In this document: positions 1-7,551 of the stretch, one piece after another
How positions within the stretch are numbered: the stretch's first letter is position 1
How the letters are laid out: each line of letters begins with the position of its first letter
Origin: an uncultured euryarchaeote
GTDB taxonomy: Archaea; Thermoplasmatota; Poseidoniia; Poseidoniales; Poseidoniaceae
Length of the DNA stretch: 11,128 nt
Reading direction: 5' to 3'
Assembly: GCA_937897365.1 (NCBI GenBank)
Contig: CALCOP010000197.1
Coordinates: 1 to 11,128, forward strand
The notes under the pieces: generated by a model
Databases searched by the model: none
What the model saw: the letters and a program-made list of their open reading frames with translations, nothing else
What the model was told of the DNA's origin: nothing
Program-made: the position numbers and the translations under genes

Positions 1-16
1 TGGCCTTGCTGGATGT

Positions 17-1105
17 GTGGGACCTTCAAGCCAATTCACCCTGCCGAGAACAGGACATGTTTTGCTGAACCGAAGCGTGCTTGCAGCAATGACGAACAAA
101 CAAAGTCATCTTGATGGAACGCTGTCTGACGAGGAAATCAAGTGGCTTACTCGTCGAGCCAAAGGAGGATTTGGAATTACGACGACTGCAGCGGCTAATG
201 TCACTGAGCATGGACGAGGTTGGGATGGAGAAATGGGCGTTTGGGGTGACCACCAATTGCCTGGTTTGACGAAGATGGCAACACAACTCAACCAAACAGG
301 AACACTAAGTCTCGCTCAAATATTTCACGGAGGAATGCGTGCACCTCAATCAATTAATGGTGTGCAACCGGTTTCTGCAAGTGAAAATACTGAAGATGGG
401 ATGAACGGTTTGTTCACTCGTGAACTTACTCATCAGGAGATACTTGACATGATTCAGTCGTTCACTGATGCTGCAGTTCGATGCCAAAAGGCGGGATTTC
501 ATGGTGTTGAGCTGCATGGGGCACACTCGTATTTGATTTGCCAATTTTTGGGCAGTGTAACCAATCGTCGAGACGATGAGTGGGGCGGAGATTTGTCTGG
601 AAGAAGTAAGTTCCTTCGCGATATGATTACTTCGGTTCGCCACGCCACTGGACCCGATTTTATCATCGCTATACGCATTTCACCGCTCATTGAAAAGGCC
701 GGTATTTTCTTACATGAAAGTCTTGAGTTGGCTAAAATACTCTGTGCCATGGATATTGATTTATTCCATATCTCATGCTGGGACGTTTTCCAAGATGTTG
801 CAGGTGATGAAGACGGCCGAAGCCTCACCAGGCGATTTGCGGAAGTTGTTCCCAATCACATACCTCTCATTTCTACGGGTGCAGTTTGGACTTCCAAAGA
901 TGCTCAATGGTTGATGGGCGAAGGAGCAGATTTAGTTGGAGTCGCCCGAGTTGCGATCGCCCATCCGAATTGGCCAGAGCATCTTGACGACCCCGATTAT
1001 TCACCAAAGCGCCCACCTTTTAGCGAACAGCATTTACTTGATGTGGAACTCAGTCCGGTTTTTGTTGACTATATGAGAAGGTGGAAAAATTTTGTTTCAG
1101 ATTGA
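17..1105 (+). CDS. Old yellow enzyme-family NADH:flavin oxidoreductase (start uncertain, possibly 5' partial)
   Basis: This is an FMN-dependent TIM-barrel oxidoreductase of the old yellow enzyme (OYE) family, whose members reduce activated C=C bonds with NAD(P)H. From the GTG at 17 it is 362 aa, near the usual family length. Family marks are LLNRSVLAAM at 16-25 (the NR-x-apM start of the barrel), QIFHGG at 101-106, the active-site HGAHSYL at 167-173 followed by QFL and NRRDDEWGG at 183-191, an FMN-site R220, STG at 286-288 and VGVAR with HPNWP at 307-320. The conserved His pair and Tyr of the active site are present. There is no C-terminal 4Fe-4S/FAD half of the dienoyl-CoA reductase type. 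The frame is open to the window edge and no Shine-Dalgarno precedes the GTG, so the true start may be further left. It is co-oriented with the haem operon 67 nt downstream. Its substrate and any link to haem synthesis are unknown. Confidence 0.88.
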   Translation: MGPSSQFTLPRTGHVLLNRSVLAAMTNKQSHLDGTLSDEEIKWLTRRAKGGFGITTTAAANVTEHGRGWDGEMGVWGDHQLPGLTKMATQLNQTGTLSLAQIFHGGMRAPQSINGVQPVSASENTEDGMNGLFTRELTHQEILDMIQSFTDAAVRCQKAGFHGVELHGAHSYLICQFLGSVTNRRDDEWGGDLSGRSKFLRDMITSVRHATGPDFIIAIRISPLIEKAGIFLHESLELAKILCAMDIDLFHISCWDVFQDVAGDEDGRSLTRRFAEVVPNHIPLISTGAVWTSKDAQWLMGEGADLVGVARVAIAHPNWPEHLDDPDYSPKRPPFSEQHLLDVELSPVFVDYMRRWKNFVSD

Positions 1106-1161
1106 TAATTTTCAGCCCGTGAAACTGGATGGTTGATAAAGGTCGACCGTTAGGGTGTCAA

Positions 1162-1169
1162 GAGGGGAG
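1162..1169 (+). promoter_or_regulatory. Ribosome-binding site of hemA
   Basis: GAGGGGAG lies just upstream of the ATG at 1173. GAGG at 1162-1165 leaves 7 nt to the ATG. The site favours this start over the in-frame GTG at 1155, which would place the Shine-Dalgarno inside the gene, and over later ATGs (1272 and beyond), which have no such site. Confidence 0.6.
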
Positions 1170-1172
1170 AAA

Positions 1173-2558
1173 ATGGATAATTTAGGACCCCCTAAAATTG
1201 ATTTGACTAAATTTCTATCATCTTCGACTGTACACACCGTTAACGGAGTTACTGTAGACCCTCTCAAACTGATGAATAACGTAAGTATGATTTCAATGAA
1301 AATCAATTCAATAAATGTTGATAAAGTCAAAGCAATGACGACAGAAGGCTACTCAAAAGAAGAGCGTATTCTGTTTATTCAGAATATCCGTGAACGACTC
1401 AATTCTGACATCTTTGAACTCTCGACTTGTAATCGTGTCCTCTACGTGGGATTTGAAGTCGGATGTGATGTTCTTGAACAAAGCGTTCTTGACGTTACAG
1501 GACTCCATGAGGCGCCATTTGACCGATATTCCGGCATTGATGTTTGGCGTCAACTTGTCAAAGTTTGTAGTGGACTTGACTCCTTCATTCTCGGTGAATT
1601 ACAAGTTATGGCTCAATTCAGAGGCTCGGTATCCCTCCATCGCAAAAATGGTCTTCTTAGCGAAATGAACGGCGTATTTTTCGATCACGTTGTCGCAGCG
1701 AATCGAATGCTCAGAAAAGAATTCGGATTTAATCAAACAACTGAGTCGATGTTGAATCTTGCCACATCGGCTATTGAGGAATTGATTTCTATCGAAAAAA
1801 CCCTCACTTCCGTTGTTCTTGGCTTTGGCGGAATGGGCATAAAAGCGGTTGAAACAATACTTGGTTTTGGTCAAACAGACATAACCGTAGTAACTCGTAA
1901 CCCAGAAGTCTCAAAAGTTCGCAATCCAGATATTGCGTCGAAGGTTCGTATGATGAGCTTTGATGAATGGTATTCTCAACCTGGAGAACCTTCACTCATC
2001 ATTTCGACCATACGTAATATTGACCCGACCTATAATCAAGACCGCCCTCTGCCTCCGGTGAGTTCAACGATTATGGACTTTTCATGGCCACCATCAATTG
2101 ACTCAGAGGGATTAAGTGAAAATCAAACCCTGTATAGTATGGATCATTGGATTAAAGTGGCACACAAAGCCGGCGTTGAGTGGGATTATTCTTCAACCGT
2201 TCAAGAGAGTGATGTTCTCCTTACGGGCATTCAAGAGAGATTTATGAGCGCACTAACTGACAGAACACAATCCAAATTTAGAGCATTCATTTACAAGACC
2301 CTCGAGTCACTATCCGAGGAGTGGAAGTCTACCGAATATGTAGACGAAAAAGATAACCAAATGGCCCCCTTTTCTCGCGAGATTGCTACATGGATTTGCA
2401 ATCAAAGCCGTCCTTTTGGAAGTGATGAACTGGAACAGATCATTCGGGACACTGAAAGGACAATTAATCCAAATCTCATCGGTAGGGTGGTTACTGATGT
2501 CACTGATGCTATGCTTCACATCAACGGAAAATCAACCCTACCGGAGGCCACATCTTGA
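1173..2558 (+). CDS. hemA: Glutamyl-tRNA reductase
   Basis: GluTR catalyses the NADPH-dependent reduction of glutamyl-tRNA(Glu) to glutamate-1-semialdehyde, the first committed step of C5-pathway tetrapyrrole synthesis. The 461-aa protein has the catalytic motif ELSTCNR with nucleophile C86 and the family motif GLDSFILGELQV at 134-145. The region NRMLRKEFGF (177-186) leads to an NADPH-binding Rossmann segment, VVLGFGGMG at 214-222, and then the C-terminal helical dimerisation region. The typical catalytic domain begins near residue 38 (VSMISMKINSINV), so about 37 residues form an N-terminal extension. The start at 1173 was chosen on its ribosome-binding site; a GTG at 1155 would add six residues. 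The gene heads the haem operon, and its stop codon TGA (2556-2558) overlaps the TTG start of hemCD. A weak TATA-like TGATAAA (1133-1139) is the only promoter hint in the short upstream gap. Confidence 0.96.
   Translation: MDNLGPPKIDLTKFLSSSTVHTVNGVTVDPLKLMNNVSMISMKINSINVDKVKAMTTEGYSKEERILFIQNIRERLNSDIFELSTCNRVLYVGFEVGCDVLEQSVLDVTGLHEAPFDRYSGIDVWRQLVKVCSGLDSFILGELQVMAQFRGSVSLHRKNGLLSEMNGVFFDHVVAANRMLRKEFGFNQTTESMLNLATSAIEELISIEKTLTSVVLGFGGMGIKAVETILGFGQTDITVVTRNPEVSKVRNPDIASKVRMMSFDEWYSQPGEPSLIISTIRNIDPTYNQDRPLPPVSSTIMDFSWPPSIDSEGLSENQTLYSMDHWIKVAHKAGVEWDYSSTVQESDVLLTGIQERFMSALTDRTQSKFRAFIYKTLESLSEEWKSTEYVDEKDNQMAPFSREIATWICNQSRPFGSDELEQIIRDTERTINPNLIGRVVTDVTDAMLHINGKSTLPEATS
2543..2547 (+). 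promoter_or_regulatory. Ribosome-binding site of hemCD, supporting a TTG start
   Basis: GGAGG inside the last codons of hemA sits exactly 7 nt before the TTG at 2555. This strong site is the reason to accept the rare TTG initiator, which places the N-terminus directly on the conserved porphobilinogen deaminase start (IRIGTRTS). Confidence 0.8.
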
Positions 2559-4252
2559 ATAAAATCCGAATCGGGACGAGGACTTCAACACTCGCCATGT
2601 GGCAGGCGAACAAGGTTCAAGAAAAACTTGAATCTCATGGATTTGAGACCCAAATTGTCGGCATCTCTTCGCAAGGTGACCAATCAGTTGGAGGTGACCT
2701 CGCCACGTCTGTTGGCCAATTTATCCATGCAGTTGATGCTGAACTTATGACTAAAAATATCGATATTGCAGTCCATTCAAGTAAAGATGTACCGGTCGAC
2801 CTTGACGAATCAATCTCGAACATCGCTTACCTTGAACGAGGATGCACACAGGATCTTCTGCTGTTTGAAAAAACTGAGGCTTCACAATCTTTGAAAGAAT
2901 TATTCAACAATTCAGACGAATCAGAATTGGAACATGTCTTGCAATATATCCCTGAATCTGGAATGGTTGGTACGGTATCCGGCCGTCGCCAATCGTTTCT
3001 CTTAAGCAAACGGCCAGACATCATGCCAATTGCCGTTCGTGGACAAATTGAGACTCGATTGAAAAGGTTGCAAGAAAAGAGAGTAGACTGCATTATTTTG
3101 GCTGAAATTGGCCTTCGCCGTTTGTATGAAATCGATGCACTCGAATCGTGGATTCTTGAATTAGGTGCGGTTCGAATAAGCGATTCAGAATGGCCTACTG
3201 CTCCAGGACAGGGTTCCATCTCCGTTCATTGTCGTTCTGAAGAAGTGTCCTCGCTCCAAGAGATTCGAGACATTTTGAATCACCCTGAGACTGAAGAAGA
3301 TGTTGTAAACGAGCGACATGTCTTATCCTCAATCGGTGGTGGTTGCCTTTATCCAGCAGGAATAAAAGTTCATTCTGGAAATGCTTCGATAAAAATATCA
3401 CCTCAGAATTGGCGAGAACTTTTTTGTGATGGATTTGAATTTGACATTGTTCACTATCATGGCGAACTCAAGTCTCTTGACATTTCCCCACCAACCCAAC
3501 CTTTGCCATCCCCTCCTGAATCATCCTCCAAGGGTGCAAGATTAATCTCTACACTCAATTCAAATCGACTTGCAAGAGTGTTAGGGAATGAAGGAATACC
3601 GGTCTTGAACAAACCGGTTTTACAGCTTGTCTCACAACCGCAAAATTGGCCTACTGAGTTTATTCCTAAATCGACTGCTCGCTCACAATGGCCGTACTTG
3701 GTGCTAACATCTCCCTTTGCTGCCAAATGTGCTCTGGAGGTCGCGAAAGAAAACGGCGACCTCAACAGGATACAATGGCTGGCTATCGGTGAAGGTACGG
3801 CAAGAGCTTGTTTCAAACAAGGAGTCACGGTTTCTCTCTGCGCAAAAGCGAGGAATTCGGCTGAACTCAGCAACTATATCGATCGAATGGTTGATCGTAG
3901 TATCAAACTGATGGTTCCTCGCTCAAACATGGCTTCAAATGAGTTCGTCGATTCTCTCAACACGCTCGGGTTCAATGTACAATCTTGGATTGGCTACGAA
4001 AATAAGGCGAAAGAAATTGAAGGAATCGATATGGGCGCAAACGACGTACTCCTTCTCTCCTCTCCTTCATCTGCTCAAGCATGGATGAAAAATTCCTTAC
4101 CCATACCTAAAAATATATTGTGCATGGGCAAAACATCACGAGAGGAAATTGCTTCCATGGAATATTTTTCCGAATCGACGGTTGAAGTGCTTCAAGGACC
4201 TACAGCGAAATTTATTGCGAACTGGTGGAAAGATTACGAGGTGGAATTGTGA
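2555..4252 (+). CDS. hemCD: Fused porphobilinogen deaminase / uroporphyrinogen III synthase
   Basis: This is one 565-aa protein carrying two consecutive activities. Residues 1 to about 310 are hydroxymethylbilane synthase (HemC), which polymerises four porphobilinogens. It has IRIGTRTS at 4-11, VHSSKDVP at 73-80 with catalytic Asp78, TVSGRRQSFLL at 140-150, AVRGQIETRL at 160-169, APGQGSISV at 216-224 and GGGCLYPAG at 261-269, where C264 is the expected dipyrromethane-cofactor cysteine. Residues about 311-326 are a Pro/Ser-rich linker. Residues about 327-565 match uroporphyrinogen III synthase (HemD), which cyclises hydroxymethylbilane with ring-D inversion. Its marks are VLTSPFAA (383-390), AIGEGTARA (410-418), the NSAEL segment, VPRSNMASNEF (454-464), VLLLSSPSSAQAW (498-510) and CMGKTSREE (523-531). 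HemD is a poorly conserved family, so that half rests on domain order and these motifs. The initiator is TTG, overlapping the hemA stop as TTGA. The stop overlaps the hemB start as GTGA. Confidence 0.95.
   Translation: MNKIRIGTRTSTLAMWQANKVQEKLESHGFETQIVGISSQGDQSVGGDLATSVGQFIHAVDAELMTKNIDIAVHSSKDVPVDLDESISNIAYLERGCTQDLLLFEKTEASQSLKELFNNSDESELEHVLQYIPESGMVGTVSGRRQSFLLSKRPDIMPIAVRGQIETRLKRLQEKRVDCIILAEIGLRRLYEIDALESWILELGAVRISDSEWPTAPGQGSISVHCRSEEVSSLQEIRDILNHPETEEDVVNERHVLSSIGGGCLYPAGIKVHSGNASIKISPQNWRELFCDGFEFDIVHYHGELKSLDISPPTQPLPSPPESSSKGARLISTLNSNRLARVLGNEGIPVLNKPVLQLVSQPQNWPTEFIPKSTARSQWPYLVLTSPFAAKCALEVAKENGDLNRIQWLAIGEGTARACFKQGVTVSLCAKARNSAELSNYIDRMVDRSIKLMVPRSNMASNEFVDSLNTLGFNVQSWIGYENKAKEIEGIDMGANDVLLLSSPSSAQAWMKNSLPIPKNILCMGKTSREEIASMEYFSESTVEVLQGPTAKFIANWWKDYEVEL
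4238..4243 (+). promoter_or_regulatory. Ribosome-binding site of hemB, deciding the start
   Basis: GAGGTG lies 5 nt before the GTG at 4249. It selects this GTG over the in-frame GTG at 4225, which has no such site and would overlap hemCD by 28 nt. Confidence 0.75.
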
Positions 4253-5217
4253 AATTGAGGCCTCGAATCAACCGCTGGACGAATGCTCGAAGGGATTTGA
4301 ACTTCGGTGACGACATTCGTTCTTCCTTGGTTCAACCCCACTTTGTTGTTGCAGGTGAAGGTGTTGACGAACCTATCGCAAGTATGCCTGGCATTCATCG
4401 CCAATCTTCGGATGTTTTGCTACGAACGATTGCTGAAGATATGAAGATTGGAATCCATTCGCATATGTTGTTTGCAGTTCTTGAAGACCATCAAAAGGAT
4501 GCCACTGGCAGTGCCGCTTCCTCTGAAGATTTGCATTTGTTGAATGTGATCCGTGAACTAAAGACCCAATTTGGCAATGACATTGTTGTCATGACCGATG
4601 TATGTTTGTGCACTGCAACTGATCATGGCCACTGCGGTATCATTCACAACGAAGAAATCGATAACGACCTCTCCGTTTCTGAATTATGCAAAATTGCTGT
4701 CTCTCATGCACAAGCTGGCGCTGATTATGTTTCGGCATCGGACATGATGGACGGCCGTGTTTCTGCAATCCGAAGTGCTCTTGAAGATGCAGGTTTTGTC
4801 AACACGGGCATTCTCTCATATTCAGTGAAGTATGCTTCGTCCTTTTACGGACCGTTCCGTGATGCTGCTGATTCATCCCCTTCTTTCGGTGACAGAAGTA
4901 GTCATCAAATGGATATACGTTCAGGGTATGGAGAAGCGATTTTAGAGGCTGCAAGCGACGAAGCAGAAGGTGCAGATATCATCATGATTAAGCCGGCTAT
5001 GACCTATCTCGATGTTGTTCGCACCGTTGCAGATGCTGTGACTCGTCCTGTCGCGGTATACAATGTCAGTGGAGAATACTCACTTGTTATGTCTTCCACA
5101 TCAGATGAATCTCGCGGTAAAATGGTCCGTGAGATATTCCATTCATTCAAAAGGGCCGGGGCTGACATCGTTGTTAGTTACCATGCCCGTGAGGCAGTAT
5201 CTCGTCATTGGATCTGA
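4249..5217 (+). CDS. hemB: Porphobilinogen synthase (5-aminolevulinate dehydratase)
   Basis: The enzyme condenses two 5-aminolevulinates into porphobilinogen. The 322-aa length is normal for the family. Visible marks are RPRINRW near the N-terminus, PIASMPGIHR at 42-51, and the zinc-binding block DVCLCTATDHGHCG at 117-130 with C119, C121 and C129, which makes it a Zn2+-type rather than the Asp-rich Mg2+-type enzyme. The two Schiff-base lysines are K194 in SVKYASSFYGPFRDA and K248 in MIKPAMTYLDV. AVYNVSGEY at 269-277 and RAGAD (302-306) complete the barrel. The start is the GTG chosen by the GAGGTG site. GTGA is shared with the hemCD stop, so translation is probably coupled. Confidence 0.97.
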   Translation: MKLRPRINRWTNARRDLNFGDDIRSSLVQPHFVVAGEGVDEPIASMPGIHRQSSDVLLRTIAEDMKIGIHSHMLFAVLEDHQKDATGSAASSEDLHLLNVIRELKTQFGNDIVVMTDVCLCTATDHGHCGIIHNEEIDNDLSVSELCKIAVSHAQAGADYVSASDMMDGRVSAIRSALEDAGFVNTGILSYSVKYASSFYGPFRDAADSSPSFGDRSSHQMDIRSGYGEAILEAASDEAEGADIIMIKPAMTYLDVVRTVADAVTRPVAVYNVSGEYSLVMSSTSDESRGKMVREIFHSFKRAGADIVVSYHAREAVSRHWI

Positions 5218-5221
5218 GGTG
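5216..5221 (+). promoter_or_regulatory. Ribosome-binding site of hemL
   Basis: GAGGTG overlaps the hemB stop TGA (5215-5217) and lies 5 nt before the GTG at 5227. The same hexamer and spacing occur in front of hemB. Confidence 0.75.
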
Positions 5222-5226
5222 TAAAC

Positions 5227-6516
5227 GTGCAACGTAAAAATTCAGATTCGCTTCATACCCAAGCCCTTGAGCATTTAGTAGGTGGTGTGAATTCACCGGT
5301 TCGATCTTTCAAGTCAGTTCACGGTAATCCTATTTATTTTGAAAAGGCATCTGGGGCTATTGTTACCGATGTTGACGGTAACGAACTGGTTGATTTTGTT
5401 CAATCATGGGGGCCTCTCGTCCACGGCCATTCACATCCAGAAATTCTTGATTCCGTCTTTCAAAAAATGCAGAAAGGGACGTCTTTTGGTGCACCTCACA
5501 CCGGGGAGATTGAGTTAGCGAAAAGAGTAAAGAAACGATTTTCTCATATGGATAAAGTACGATTTGTGTCCTCAGGAACCGAGGCAGTGATGAGCGCAGT
5601 TCGTCTTGCACGCGGATATACTGGCCGAGACCTTTTGATTAAATTCGAAGGCTGTTATCACGGCCATGTTGACTCATTGATGGTCAGTTCAGGAAGTGGT
5701 TTAGCTACTTTCGGAATCGCAAGTAGCCCCGGTATTCCAAAAGACACGGTTGCTACAACGCTCATTGCACCATTGGATGATGACCAAGCGGTCGATTACT
5801 TGTTTGACGAACATGGTCATGAAATCGCTGCTGTCATCATCGAGCCTCTTCCTGCTAACAACGGTCTTTTGGTACAACGCCACGAATACCTCGCTAAATT
5901 ACGAGAACTTTGTGATCGACACGGTGCCTTGCTGATTTTTGACGAAGTCATCAGTGGATTCCGTTTCAAGGATGGCAGCTATGGAGATATTTCTGGTGTC
6001 ACTCCAGACATCACTGCACTGGGTAAAATCATCGGTGGTGGTCTACCTGTTGGTGCTTACGGGGCTCGAAGTGAGATTATGGAAAAATTATCTCCTCTCG
6101 GCCCTGTCTATCAAGCAGGAACTCTTTCTGGAAACCCGCTTGCGATGGCTGCCGGAATTACTACCCTTGATCTTCTGGATGAAGGTGCATATGACCGCCT
6201 CGAAGCCCTCGGAAAAGTACTTGACGAGTGTGTTGAACCTGTTCTCGAAAAACATGGCCATCCAATGAGGCTCATGCGCCGAGGGAGTTTGTTTTGGTTC
6301 TCACCAAGTTCAGCTCAACCTCCTGCCCGAGTAGATCTCATTCCCAGCGATGCTGGTAAATTATATTCCGATGTGCATAAAGGATTACTCGAGAGAGGAT
6401 ACATGTTGGCACCATCAGCCTATGAAATCGGTTTCATTGCAACTGTCCATGAAGAAAAGCATATTCTCGGAATGGCGAAAGCGTTGGATGAAGTGCTTGA
6501 GGAAATGGAGTGGTAA
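5227..6516 (+). CDS. hemL: Glutamate-1-semialdehyde 2,1-aminomutase
   Basis: This PLP-dependent class III aminotransferase-fold enzyme converts glutamate-1-semialdehyde to 5-aminolevulinate, and is the partner of HemA in the C5 pathway. The 429-aa length is normal for the family. Motifs are GGVNSPVRSF at 19-28, the GSA-AM-typical SWGPLVHGHSHP (60-71), VSSGTEAVMSAVRLAR (114-129), KFEGCYHGHVD (139-149), FDEVISGFRF with D239 facing the PLP ring nitrogen, and the PLP lysine K267 in TALGKIIGGGLPVGAYGA. QAGTLSGNP follows at about 296-304. Initiation is GTG with a GAGGTG site, 9 nt after hemB ends. The next gene, hemE, starts 1 nt after its stop. Confidence 0.97.
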   Translation: MQRKNSDSLHTQALEHLVGGVNSPVRSFKSVHGNPIYFEKASGAIVTDVDGNELVDFVQSWGPLVHGHSHPEILDSVFQKMQKGTSFGAPHTGEIELAKRVKKRFSHMDKVRFVSSGTEAVMSAVRLARGYTGRDLLIKFEGCYHGHVDSLMVSSGSGLATFGIASSPGIPKDTVATTLIAPLDDDQAVDYLFDEHGHEIAAVIIEPLPANNGLLVQRHEYLAKLRELCDRHGALLIFDEVISGFRFKDGSYGDISGVTPDITALGKIIGGGLPVGAYGARSEIMEKLSPLGPVYQAGTLSGNPLAMAAGITTLDLLDEGAYDRLEALGKVLDECVEPVLEKHGHPMRLMRRGSLFWFSPSSAQPPARVDLIPSDAGKLYSDVHKGLLERGYMLAPSAYEIGFIATVHEEKHILGMAKALDEVLEEMEW

Positions 6517-6517
6517 T

Positions 6518-7549
6518 ATGAACGGAAAGGAGCGTATTGTTTCCGCTTTGAACCTTGAGCCAGTCGACCGGACACCAGTTTGGTTCATGCGACAAGCAGG
6601 TAGGCACTTGCCCGAATACCGAAAGATAGCAGCACAACACTCTTTCTGGGAGAGATGCATGGATCTCGACCTTTGCACAGATATCACACTTCAGCCTCTA
6701 AAGAGATACAAAGGCATCGATGCTGCGATTATTTTCAGTGATATTCTCACTCCACTCCCCAGTCTCGGCTATGATGTGGAATATGGCGGTGGAATCCGAA
6801 TCAGTGATTTTGATTTCTCCCACGTTGACGATTGGATTGATTTCAATGCTCGTAAGCACTCCCCTTGGGCTGCCGATGGATTGAAAGCCGTCGGTGAAGA
6901 AATAGGTGATTCAAAAGCAAGGTTGGGATTTGTTGGATCACCTTGGACCATTTGTATGTATTTGTTATCCGGTGGTACTGGTGACAAAGACTTCCATAAC
7001 GCTCGGGCGAAAATCTATTCTAATCCGAATGAGGCAGAAAACCTCCTCCTGAAAATGGGTGAAATTGTTGGCGGTCTTCTCGCCGACCAGGTCAATCATG
7101 GAGGTGCTGATGCTGTCCAAGTGTTCGATACATGGGCTGGACTTCTCTCCCCTGAAACCTACCGCAAGTTTGCCATGCCTGCAACACAGAAAACCATTGA
7201 AGTTTTTCGAGAAAAGGTTGATTCAAACGTTCCCCTGATACATTACGCCAAAGGTTCTGGACATCTGCATTCTGCCATTCGAGAACTCGATGTTAACGCT
7301 ATTTCCTTGGATTGGAGGGATAATTTGGCCGAAAATCGTGCTCAATTTGGAGACCAACTTGCCTTCCAGGGGAACTTGGACCCCTCTCTGCTTCATGGTT
7401 CGACAGACATGGCACGTATGGCTACGCAAGAAGTTCTCAAAGCAGCAGGAGATAAGCCAGGCCATATTTTCAACTTGGGTCATGGATTTGCCCCCTCTGC
7501 AAGAATTGAATGTGTTGAGACTGTTTTAAGAGAAATCACAGGTGAGTAA
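6518..7549 (+). CDS. hemE: Uroporphyrinogen decarboxylase
   Basis: The enzyme decarboxylates the four acetate side chains of uroporphyrinogen III to give coproporphyrinogen III. It is 343 aa, a normal length. The first URO-D signature is PVWFMRQAGRHLPEYR at 20-35. The catalytic Asp is D75 in IIFSDIL. The second signature is GFVGSPWTICMYLLSGG at 137-153 with the conserved Tyr Y148. FQGNLDP is at 283-289, and the late active-site His is H322 in NLGHGFAP. The reading frame is open upstream to 6350, but that would run through hemL. The ATG at 6518, one base after the hemL stop and 7 nt after GGAG (6507-6510), matches the family N-terminus. Confidence 0.97.
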   Translation: MNGKERIVSALNLEPVDRTPVWFMRQAGRHLPEYRKIAAQHSFWERCMDLDLCTDITLQPLKRYKGIDAAIIFSDILTPLPSLGYDVEYGGGIRISDFDFSHVDDWIDFNARKHSPWAADGLKAVGEEIGDSKARLGFVGSPWTICMYLLSGGTGDKDFHNARAKIYSNPNEAENLLLKMGEIVGGLLADQVNHGGADAVQVFDTWAGLLSPETYRKFAMPATQKTIEVFREKVDSNVPLIHYAKGSGHLHSAIRELDVNAISLDWRDNLAENRAQFGDQLAFQGNLDPSLLHGSTDMARMATQEVLKAAGDKPGHIFNLGHGFAPSARIECVETVLREITGE

Positions 7550-7551
7550 TC

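Noticed and set aside
1106..1172. Promoter of the hem operon in the OYE-hemA gap
   Set aside because: Only a weak TATA-like TGATAAA is seen, with no clear purine-rich BRE before it; too little to list as a feature.
3457..3873. - strand open frame of 138 codons inside hemCD
   Set aside because: It is fully antisense to the HemD-side coding region, with no motif or ribosome-binding site.
4225..4248. Earlier GTG start for hemB
   Set aside because: It has no ribosome-binding site and would place the perfect GAGGTG within the gene; the GTG at 4249 fits better.
6350..6517. Upstream extension of the hemE frame inside hemL
   Set aside because: It overlaps the conserved end of hemL in another frame. 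The ATG at 6518 has its own GGAG site and matches the family N-terminus.
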